Positions 1 to 5,724 of a DNA stretch of 8,600 nt are shown here, one piece after another (the stretch's first letter is position 1; each line of letters begins with the position of its first letter). This DNA is from Flavobacteriales bacterium (GTDB taxonomy: Bacteria > Bacteroidota > Bacteroidia > UBA10329): NCBI GenBank assembly GCA_003456455.1, contig DMRV01000387.1, positions 1 to 8,600 on the forward strand. Direction: 5' to 3'. The notes beneath the pieces are model-generated. The model was not told where the DNA came from and did no database searches. It saw only the letters and a program-made list of their open reading frames with translations. The position numbers and the translations under genes were made by a program.

Positions 1-1
1 G

Positions 2-925
2 TCGGATAGAAAGCGATTTAGAGCATTGGATATGCTCCATTTTCTACCTTTTTTGGCCATAACAATCGGCTACTTCATCTTCTTTCAGGATGTGGTCGAC
101 TTCTCGGACGAAACTTTCTTGGTACGAAATGAGCACCTCTGGGTTAAAATGACTTTTGCCTTTGTGTTCTTTACTACCGTAGTTGCTTACACTGCACTAA
201 CGTTTGTAAAGCTGAATGTTTTTAGACGGAACATAGAAGCACAGTTCAGTTATCGGGATACGGGATTAGAACTGTTTTGGGTAAACTTTATCGCCATACT
301 ATTTACTCTCAGCGGATTAGTGGTCATTATTGCCGGAGCATACAACGCCATCATGTTTAAGAAGGTTGTGGACACCTCATTGCTATCGCACATTGGTTTA
401 ACATCTGTTGCTTATGCAATTAGCTACTTCGGTTTAAGACAGCCCTCGTTGTTTCGTTCTGATTACGCGCTTGATGACGAAGCTTCAGGAACTCAACCTG
501 AGATTGAAACACAAGCAGAAGATAAGGAGGAAGGCAAGGAGGTGAAACAACGTTTTACGGATGCTGAAGCAAAAGCACTTATAGAGCGGTTAATTACACA
601 CATGAATGATGAGCGTTCCTATCTCAATCAGGAACTTACGTTGAGTGAGCTTTCGGCACAAATTAACCTTGCCAAACACGAACTTACCGAACTGCTAAAC
701 GTGAACATTGGAAAGAACTTCTTCACGTTCGTGAATGAGTTTCGTTTAAAGGCCGTCACACGTAGGTTGGCAAATCCAGATTACGACCATCTTACCATCA
801 TGGCCATTGCCAACGATTGCGGTTTTAATTCAAAATCTACGTTTAATAGCCTTTTTAAGCAGGCTTTCGGCCATACACCTTCCGAGTATAAGAAGAAGTT
901 GCGAGAAGGCAGCGTTGTAGTGTAG
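2..925 (+). CDS. Membrane-anchored AraC-family transcriptional regulator, 5' end cut off by the window
   Basis: The visible 307 residues begin inside the gene. The frame is open to the left edge, and the residues before the first possible start (TTG at 26) read as the basic loop that precedes the LHFLPF segment in this family, so I treat the gene as 5'-partial rather than starting at 26 or at ATG 32. About four hydrophobic helices follow (roughly residues 12-30, 48-70, 90-118 and 128-150). Next come an acidic linker rich in E, Q and K (about 158-180) and a C-terminal AraC/HTH_18 domain (about 205-300). The second helix-turn-helix is classic: AIANDCGF, then STFNSLFKQ, then GHTPSEY. Such proteins are inferred to sense an envelope or membrane cue and control transcription directly. 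By family comparison perhaps 90-100 N-terminal residues with more helices are missing. The gene ends 7 nt before the converging trmH. Its target and ligand are unknown. Confidence 0.88.
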   Translation, partial: SDRKRFRALDMLHFLPFLAITIGYFIFFQDVVDFSDETFLVRNEHLWVKMTFAFVFFTTVVAYTALTFVKLNVFRRNIEAQFSYRDTGLELFWVNFIAILFTLSGLVVIIAGAYNAIMFKKVVDTSLLSHIGLTSVAYAISYFGLRQPSLFRSDYALDDEASGTQPEIETQAEDKEEGKEVKQRFTDAEAKALIERLITHMNDERSYLNQELTLSELSAQINLAKHELTELLNVNIGKNFFTFVNEFRLKAVTRRLANPDYDHLTIMAIANDCGFNSKSTFNSLFKQAFGHTPSEYKKKLREGSVVV

Positions 926-932
926 CTGAGAC

Positions 933-1625
933 TTACAGAGGTTTAGGCGGGTTCTCTTCCCAAAACCGTTTTTCCAATCCTTCAGGATCTTTAAGAACAT
1001 TTCTTGCCCAATCCAAGCTTAGTTCATGCTTTTCTTCTTCAGAAAGGTGCCAATCTATTCCAGTTTGTCGCAAGCGATGCGTTAAGTGTTGCAAGCAAAT
1101 AGCAGCCGAAACAGAGATGTTCAGACTTTCAGTAAAACCAAACATGGGAATGTACATCAGTTCATCTGCTTGTTCTAAAGCAGTAGAGGAGAGACCCAAT
1201 TTTTCCGTTCCGAACATGAGTGCAACAGGCTTATTAAGCGGAAGTTGGTGCAACGAAACACTATTAGCGTGTGGACTTGTAGCTACAATTGAATATCCTT
1301 TAGCTTTCAGTTTTTGAATACAATCTGTTGTGTTGTCATGTACAGCATTGTACCTGTGCAGATTCAGCCATTTGGCCGCTCCATGCACCACACGTGGATT
1401 GATTTCGTATTCGTTCGTGTTCTCAATTACATGCACGTCCTGTACTCCAAAACAGTCAGCTGTGCGTAAAACAGCACTTGCGTTCTGTGGCTGATAAATA
1501 TCTTCCAGAACAACGGTAATATGTCGGGTTCGTTCTAGCATACGAGAAACAATCAGTTCCTGCTTATTCTCGGTTGCAAACGAGAGTAAGTATGCGAGCA
1601 GTTCCTGCGATAAAGAGTTATTCAT
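933..1625 (-). CDS. trmH: TrmH-family tRNA (guanosine-2'-O-)-methyltransferase
   Basis: This is a SPOUT-superfamily RNA methyltransferase, most likely the enzyme that methylates the 2'-OH of G18 in the tRNA D-loop using S-adenosylmethionine. With the start at 1625 it has 230 residues, close to the E. coli TrmH length. The three SpoU motifs are visible: motif 1 with NASAVLRTAD (catalytic Arg about residue 54), motif 2 with LMFGTEKLGL (Glu about 141) and motif 3 with IPMFGFTESLNISVSAA (Asn about 169). A C-terminal helical tail of TrmH type follows, and there is no N-terminal L30e-like substrate-binding domain, which argues against RlmB. The frame is open to TTG/ATG codons further upstream (1655, 1646). 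I chose ATG 1625 because the N-terminus then matches family length and because it overlaps the ureohydrolase stop as ATGAATAA, a usual coupling arrangement. The activity is inferred from family; another RNA target remains possible. Confidence 0.87.
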   Translation of the reverse strand: MNNSLSQELLAYLLSFATENKQELIVSRMLERTRHITVVLEDIYQPQNASAVLRTADCFGVQDVHVIENTNEYEINPRVVHGAAKWLNLHRYNAVHDNTTDCIQKLKAKGYSIVATSPHANSVSLHQLPLNKPVALMFGTEKLGLSSTALEQADELMYIPMFGFTESLNISVSAAICLQHLTHRLRQTGIDWHLSEEEKHELSLDWARNVLKDPEGLEKRFWEENPPKPL

Positions 1626-2685
1626 TTGCTGACGGCATTCTTCCATTTGAAGCACCCATTTGGTTACACAGTTGAAGCAGCATCCGAGCGCCCACGTTTG
1701 TATCCCAGCCAGATTCGGAAGGGGAGACCTCTACCAAGTCGAAGCCAATAATGGTTCTACCCGAACTCACTACTTTCTTAATGAGGTAAACCGCTTGCTC
1801 AAAGCTCAATCCGCCAGCTACAGGGGTTCCCGTTGAAGGACAAAGCGAAGGGTCGAGTCCGTCAATGTCAAAGCTGATGTAAACTTTCTGAGGAAGTTCC
1901 GTGACAATCTCATCGCAGACTGTGTTCCAATTTATGCCATTGAATTCCTTAAACTTTAACTCCTCGTCATAGAAAGCGACAATACGTTTAGCGCTATTTT
2001 CAATGGTTGCAACCTCTTGGTCGCAAATATCCCGAACACCAACCGAAACTAATTTAGTTACATTTTGCAGCGACAATGCATTCGTCATTATGCTCGCATG
2101 GGAATAAGTGAAACCCTCGTAGGCATTCCGAAGGTCTGCATGCGCATCAATTTGTAAAATCCCGTACTCACCTTGCGTTTCTGCAAGTGCTTTCATCAAT
2201 CCAAAAGGAGTGCTGTGGTCACCACCTAAAATGCCAACTAGTTTTCCGTTTTTTAATTGAGACAATGATCGGGAGTAAACGTATTCCATCAACTCTGAAC
2301 ACTGTTCGTTGATTTCCGAAACCAGCACTTGTACTTCATCATCAGATTCAGAAGCGCCTTCTTCCAACTTTCTAATTACCTCCTGTGCCTTTTTACGGTA
2401 ATGTTTATTCAAATCGGCCCATTCAGTCGGAATGTGACGCATTGCAATTCCCATCTTCCAAGCATCCTTGTACCCTTGATAGTAGAGGTCAATCTGCTTA
2501 GAAGCCCACATGATGGCTTCTGGTCCATTGCTGGTTCCGTCAGCAAAAGAAACCGTTACATCCCAAGGAACGGGGATTATCACCACTTCGGCTTCCTCAA
2601 CCTCAAACGGCAATCCAAAAAGCCCCGAATCTTTCAATCCTGGCCCATTTGCATCAAACCCATCAATCTTTTCTTGCTTGCTCAT
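1618..2685 (-). CDS. Agmatinase-like ureohydrolase (arginase superfamily)
   Basis: This manganese-type ureohydrolase of 355 residues would cleave a guanidino compound and release urea. Agmatine to putrescine is the usual annotation in this branch. All metal-ligand motifs are intact: GGDHS (His157), DAHAD (Asp180, His182, Asp184) and DIDGLDP (Asp273, Asp275), with the conserved late motif GFDLVEVSP (Glu near 319). The N-terminal half has PVPWDVTVSFADGTSNGPEAI, which fits the Bacteroidota agmatinase-family proteins. A charged helical stretch (about residues 92-145) separates this from GGDHS and makes the protein longer than E. coli SpeB. Its 3' end overlaps trmH by 8 nt. Only 62 nt separate it from HU, and most of that is a terminator hairpin; I see no good promoter of its own. 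An AAGGA sits just 3 nt before the ATG, too close for a standard ribosome site. The substrate is not proven: arginine, formimidoylglutamate or guanidine cannot be excluded. Confidence 0.85.
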   Translation of the reverse strand: MSKQEKIDGFDANGPGLKDSGLFGLPFEVEEAEVVIIPVPWDVTVSFADGTSNGPEAIMWASKQIDLYYQGYKDAWKMGIAMRHIPTEWADLNKHYRKKAQEVIRKLEEGASESDDEVQVLVSEINEQCSELMEYVYSRSLSQLKNGKLVGILGGDHSTPFGLMKALAETQGEYGILQIDAHADLRNAYEGFTYSHASIMTNALSLQNVTKLVSVGVRDICDQEVATIENSAKRIVAFYDEELKFKEFNGINWNTVCDEIVTELPQKVYISFDIDGLDPSLCPSTGTPVAGGLSFEQAVYLIKKVVSSGRTIIGFDLVEVSPSESGWDTNVGARMLLQLCNQMGASNGRMPSANE

Positions 2686-2692
2686 GTTTCCT

Positions 2693-2724
2693 TAAAATAG
2701 GAAAGGCTCCGCGAACGAAGCCTT
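2693..2724 (-). terminator. Intrinsic terminator with UUCG loop downstream of HU
   Basis: Read on the minus strand, AAGGCT and AGCCTT pair perfectly. Inside them a U-G wobble and two more pairs (CG/CG) close a UUCG tetraloop, giving a stem of nine pairs. The sequence after it is T-rich (TCCTATTTT). It lies 23 nt past the HU stop codon, as expected for a factor-independent terminator. Because the hairpin ends 17 nt before the ureohydrolase ATG, it would also form part of that gene's leader in any readthrough transcript. The U-tract is interrupted by two C residues, so termination may be incomplete. Confidence 0.72.
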
Positions 2725-2747
2725 CAATTCAACTTATTTCAATCAGC

Positions 2748-3023
2748 TTAATTGATAGCGTCTGCTAAGTCGCTTCCGGTTTTAAATCGAACAACATTTT
2801 TGGCTGCAATTTCAATTGCGTCCCCGTTTTTTGGGTTTCTTCCTGTTCGTGCAGCACGCTTTGCAACGGTAAACGAACCAAAACCAACCAAAGAAACACG
2901 TCCGTCTTTCTTTTTTAATTCCTCGGTTGTCGCTCCAACAAAAGCATCAAGCGCACGCTTAGCATCCACTTTGGAAAGTCCTGCATCCGTGGCAATTTTA
3001 TCAATTAATTCCGCCTTATTCAT
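2748..3023 (-). CDS. HU-family nucleoid DNA-binding protein
   Basis: This small basic histone-like protein of 91 residues binds and bends DNA as a dimer in the nucleoid. The sequence is a full-length standard HU: N-terminal helices starting MNKAELIDKIA, the dimer-core motif GFGSFTV, the basic arm region AARTGRNPKNG with the proline that intercalates between base pairs, and the closing segment VVRFKTGSDL. The start is ATG 3023, which gives the canonical HU N-terminus; a TTG two codons upstream (3029) is possible but unnecessary. It has its own strong promoter on the minus strand, about 38 nt upstream of the ATG, and a terminator after the stop, so it is probably mainly monocistronic. Nothing in the sequence separates HU from an IHF-like role, but the length and arm fit HU. 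Confidence 0.95.
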   Translation of the reverse strand: MNKAELIDKIATDAGLSKVDAKRALDAFVGATTEELKKKDGRVSLVGFGSFTVAKRAARTGRNPKNGDAIEIAAKNVVRFKTGSDLADAIN

Positions 3024-3060
3024 AGTCAATTAGTTATGGGTTGCTCTCTGATATTCACAT

Positions 3061-3090
3061 CAAATATATGCGGACAATTATGTGTTGCAA
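3061..3090 (-). promoter_or_regulatory. Bacteroidota-type promoter for the HU gene
   Basis: On the minus strand, TTG (3088-3090) is followed after exactly 19 nt by TATATTTG (3061-3068), a perfect match to the Bacteroidota consensus TTG-N19-21-TAnnTTTG recognised by the primary sigma factor. Transcription would start near 3055, leaving a leader of about 30 nt before ATG 3023. The match is visible directly; its use is inferred. Confidence 0.8.
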
Positions 3091-3229
3091 CCCCCAATTG
3101 TCTAAACCCAACCTTTTGTTGATAAAAGCAATCGTTTGTTAATAACTGTGGCTGTATCGCTTATGGGTAAAGGGTTTGGTGGATTCGGCTCTATATTTCA
3201 TGGTGTGGCAAACCTATTTTAAACAGGGG
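3091..3229. other. Divergent intergenic spacer between HU and the glycosyltransferase operon
   Basis: I find no coding sequence in this stretch. It separates two back-to-back promoters. It holds a short hairpin-like CTTTT/AAAAG (3113-3128), the similar phrases TTTGTTGATAA and TTTGTTAATAA, and a TATATTTC that lacks the final G of a promoter element. None of these is strong enough to call an operator, though regulators of either side would be expected to bind here. Confidence 0.4.
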
Positions 3230-3259
3230 TTAAGCGCAAGCTTGGGTGTCCTATTTTTG
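3230..3259 (+). promoter_or_regulatory. Promoter for the glycosyltransferase-gcvT-comB operon
   Basis: TATTTTTG (3252-3259) matches the Bacteroidota -7 element TAnnTTTG exactly and continues GCAC, as often seen. A TTA (3230-3232), one base off the TTG consensus, stands 19 nt upstream as the -33 element. The ATG at 3270 begins only 10 nt after the -7 box, so the transcript would have a leader of only a few bases or be effectively leaderless. This is inferred from motif and spacing. Confidence 0.7.
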
Positions 3260-3269
3260 CACGACTTGA

Positions 3270-4361
3270 ATGAACACGGCTTCTAAAAGAATTCTTTTCC
3301 TCGTTCCCTATCCATTGGGAATTGCTCCAAGCCAACGATTTCGGTTTGAGCAGTATTTCGATAAGCTCAGTGAAGCTGATTATGAGTTTGATGTAAAGCC
3401 GTTTTTGGATGAACGCGCTATGCTTTATCTCTACGATTCAGGCAACTTCTTTCGAAAGGTTTGGAAGGTGATGTTGGGATTACTAAAGCGCTTTTTTCAA
3501 CTCTTTACTCTTGGTGAGTACGATTACGTGTTCATTCATCGCGAAGCAGCCGCTATTGGTCCACCCATTTTCGAATGGTTAATTACAAAGGTCTTTCGCA
3601 AAAAGGTCATATTCGATTTTGATGATGCCATTTGGTTGAAGAATACTTCGAGTACTAATTCGGTTATCAGTCTATTCAAACGCTACAGGAATGCCGAGAA
3701 CGTCTGTTCTTGGGCTTGGAAAGTGAGTTGCGGAAACGATTACTTGGTCAATCATGCCAAGCAATTCAGCCAAAATGTTGTAGTCAACCCAACAACGATT
3801 GATACGGAAAACCTGCATAATCGGGTAAGGCAATTCTCTGATGGGAAAATCACCATCGGTTGGACCGGAACGCATTCCACCATTAAGTACTTGGATGCCC
3901 TCATTCCAGTTCTTAAAAAACTGGAATCAGAATTCAATTTTAACTTTCTAGTCATTGCAGACAGAAAGCCTGAATTCAAATTGAAAAGCTTGCAATTTAT
4001 TCCGTGGAATAAGCAAACCGAGATTGACGATTTGCTGAAAATGGATGTTGGCGTAATGCCGCTTGAAGATGACAAGTGGGCAAAGGGCAAGTGTGGTTTT
4101 AAAGCATTGCAATACATGGCACTGGGTGTTCCGGCCATTGTTTCGCCCGTTGGCGTGAACACTAAAATTGTTGATCATAATGCAAACGGTTGGATTTGCA
4201 ACACGGCAGAAGAGTGGGAGCAAACGCTTCGTCAAATACTAGAAAGGCAGATAGAATTGAGGTCCTTTTCTACTGCCTCTCGTACCAAAATTGAGGCCCA
4301 TTATTCAGTAAAATCCAACACACCCAATTTTCTACATTTGTTCACCAACAATAAAGCCTAA
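3270..4361 (+). CDS. GT-B fold glycosyltransferase (family 4-like)
   Basis: This is a cytoplasmic or membrane-peripheral glycosyltransferase of 363 residues, presumably moving a sugar from a nucleotide donor to a surface polysaccharide, lipid or protein acceptor. The N-terminal half opens with RILFLVPYPLG and SQRFRFEQYF, typical of this Bacteroidota subfamily. It also has a basic hydrophobic patch (about 60-82) that could lie on the membrane, and DFDDAIW (116-122). The C-terminal donor-binding half begins near ITIGWTGTHS (194-203). It has the donor-site signature KGKCGFKALQYMALGVP (272-288) and then SPVGVN. The acidic residues of the usual GT4 EX7E motif are replaced by Lys/Gln-type residues here, which I believe is common in this subfamily. 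It is the first gene of a tight operon, ending 5 nt before gcvT. Donor and acceptor are unknown, and no other polysaccharide gene is in view. Confidence 0.85.
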   Translation: MNTASKRILFLVPYPLGIAPSQRFRFEQYFDKLSEADYEFDVKPFLDERAMLYLYDSGNFFRKVWKVMLGLLKRFFQLFTLGEYDYVFIHREAAAIGPPIFEWLITKVFRKKVIFDFDDAIWLKNTSSTNSVISLFKRYRNAENVCSWAWKVSCGNDYLVNHAKQFSQNVVVNPTTIDTENLHNRVRQFSDGKITIGWTGTHSTIKYLDALIPVLKKLESEFNFNFLVIADRKPEFKLKSLQFIPWNKQTEIDDLLKMDVGVMPLEDDKWAKGKCGFKALQYMALGVPAIVSPVGVNTKIVDHNANGWICNTAEEWEQTLRQILERQIELRSFSTASRTKIEAHYSVKSNTPNFLHLFTNNKA

Positions 4362-4366
4362 AAAAC

Positions 4367-5467
4367 ATGTCAGAAACCATCGAATTGAAAAGCACTGCGC
4401 TATCGCAGAAACACATTGAATTGGGAGCCAAAATGGTTCCGTTTGCAGGCTATAACATGCCGCTGCAATACGAAGGTTTAACTGTAGAACATTTAGCTGT
4501 CCGTAGTGGTGTTGGTGTATTTGATGTGTCGCACATGGGAGAATTCATCGTGCGGGGCGAAGGCGCTTTTGAACTAGTTCAGAAGGTAACATCAAACGAT
4601 GTTTCTGTGCTTATTGATGGCAAGATTCAGTACTCATGTTTGCCAAACGAAACAGGCGGAATTGTAGATGACCTTTTGGTTTATCGCATTGATGCTAAAA
4701 CCTACATGTTGGTGGTAAATGCTTCCAATATTGATAAGGATTGGTCGCACATCAGTAAGTACAACACAGAAGGTGTGGAGATGATTAACATCTCTGATAA
4801 GACAACACTTTTGGCGGTACAGGGGCCGAAAGCTGCTGAGGCCCTTCAGTCATTGACAGACATCAACTTGTCTGAAATGACCTATTACACCTTTGAGAAA
4901 GGTGTATTTGCGGGAGTTGAAAATGTCCTTGTTAGCGCAACAGGCTATACAGGTTCTGGCGGTTTCGAAATCTATTTTGATAACGAACACGCTGATAAAA
5001 TCTGGAATGCGGTTTTTGAAGCAGGTGCTGCACAAAACATTCGCCCTGTTGGTTTAGCTGCGAGAGACACACTTCGTTTAGAGATGGGATTCTGTCTCTA
5101 TGGAAACGATATTGACGATACTACTTCTCCTATTGAAGCAGGCTTGGGTTGGGTAACCAAATTCACGAACGAATTTACCAATTCAGCTGCGCTGTTGAAG
5201 CAAAAAGAAGAAGGTCTAGCCAAACGTTTAGTTGGTTTTGAACTTATTGATAGAGGTATTCCAAGACAAGGTTATCCAATAGTGGATGTCGAAGGAAACG
5301 AGATTGGAATTGTTACTTCAGGTACTATGGGTCCGAGCTTGAAAAAGGCCGTTGGTCTTGGCTACGTTAAAACTGGTCATCACCGTAAGGAAACAGAGAT
5401 TTACATTCTTATTCGCGATAAGAAGATTAAAGCACAAGTTACGCGACCACCGTTTTACAAGGCGTAA
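4367..5467 (+). CDS. gcvT: Aminomethyltransferase, glycine cleavage system T-protein
   Basis: GcvT takes the aminomethyl group from the lipoylated H-protein and hands the one-carbon unit to tetrahydrofolate, giving methylene-THF and ammonia. The 366-residue length is normal. Visible motifs in order are MVPFAGYNMPLQY (23-35), GVFDVSHMGE (50-59), and GGIVDDLLVY (97-106) with Asp101 at the position of the catalytic Asp101 of the E. coli enzyme. After these come SATGYTGSGGFEIY, then RPVGLAARDTLRLEMG in the folate-binding region, and the C-terminal barrel from about residue 280 with GTMGPSLKKAVGLGYV. This excludes the related YgfZ and sarcosine/dimethylglycine dehydrogenase fragments. The ATG lies after an A-rich stretch, usual for Bacteroidota. 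P- and H-protein genes are not in the window. The next reading frame begins 3 nt after the stop and in the same frame. Confidence 0.96.
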   Translation: MSETIELKSTALSQKHIELGAKMVPFAGYNMPLQYEGLTVEHLAVRSGVGVFDVSHMGEFIVRGEGAFELVQKVTSNDVSVLIDGKIQYSCLPNETGGIVDDLLVYRIDAKTYMLVVNASNIDKDWSHISKYNTEGVEMINISDKTTLLAVQGPKAAEALQSLTDINLSEMTYYTFEKGVFAGVENVLVSATGYTGSGGFEIYFDNEHADKIWNAVFEAGAAQNIRPVGLAARDTLRLEMGFCLYGNDIDDTTSPIEAGLGWVTKFTNEFTNSAALLKQKEEGLAKRLVGFELIDRGIPRQGYPIVDVEGNEIGIVTSGTMGPSLKKAVGLGYVKTGHHRKETEIYILIRDKKIKAQVTRPPFYKA

Positions 5468-5470
5468 GTT

Positions 5471-5722
5471 TTGCTACTCTTCAAGGTTCAAGATGCGTTT
5501 AGGGTAGAAGGCAAGGGACTTTTGCTTTCCGGCAAGGGTAAGACCAACCTAAAAGGAGTTGACTTTCAGAGTGGGATTAAACTCGTTCTTCCAAATAAAT
5601 CTGAATTGGAAACTTCAGTTGTTGGAATCAATTGGTCAAACGGAGATTTGATTGTCTCTGATGCGGATAAGTTGGAAGTTCCTAATGGAACCGAAGTTTG
5701 GCTGCAAGAATCTAAAGCGTAG
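5471..5722 (+). CDS. Small beta-barrel protein resembling stand-alone EF-Tu domain II
   Basis: This 83-residue protein of unknown function sits between gcvT and comB, 3 nt and 2 nt from them. It contains no internal ATG and no GTG start. The only plausible initiation codon is TTG 5471, because later starts would remove the conserved beginning. The pattern F-x-V-x-D-x-F-x-V-x-GKG-x-x-LSG, then a hydrophobic strand, a Thr-x-Val-x-Gly-Ile strand, and a final P-x-GT-x-VWL closely follows the layout of translation-factor domain II (EF-Tu: VEDVF, GRGTVVTGR and so on). No GTPase motif is present, so it is a lone barrel rather than a factor fragment with activity. The role could be binding to RNA, tRNA or a protein partner, but that is speculation. 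The reading frame is continuous with gcvT apart from the single TAA. There is no signal peptide or membrane helix. Confidence 0.7.
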   Translation: MLLFKVQDAFRVEGKGLLLSGKGKTNLKGVDFQSGIKLVLPNKSELETSVVGINWSNGDLIVSDADKLEVPNGTEVWLQESKA

Positions 5723-5724
5723 TA

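Noticed and set aside
26..34. TTG 26 or ATG 32 as the true start of the AraC-type regulator
   Set aside because: The frame stays open to the window edge and the residues before them fit the family, so the gene most likely begins outside the window.
2686..2702. A separate promoter directly before the ureohydrolase (TATTTTAA on the minus strand)
   Set aside because: It misses the final TG of the -7 consensus and no TTG lies at 19-21 nt upstream.
2752..3033. Plus-strand open frame of 93 codons fully antisense to HU
   Set aside because: It mirrors the HU gene, has no family motif and no promoter; the minus-strand HU is unmistakable.
3113..3128. Small hairpin CTTTT/AAAAG in the HU-glycosyltransferase spacer
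   Set aside because: Five A/T-rich pairs with no following T-run are expected by chance in such DNA.
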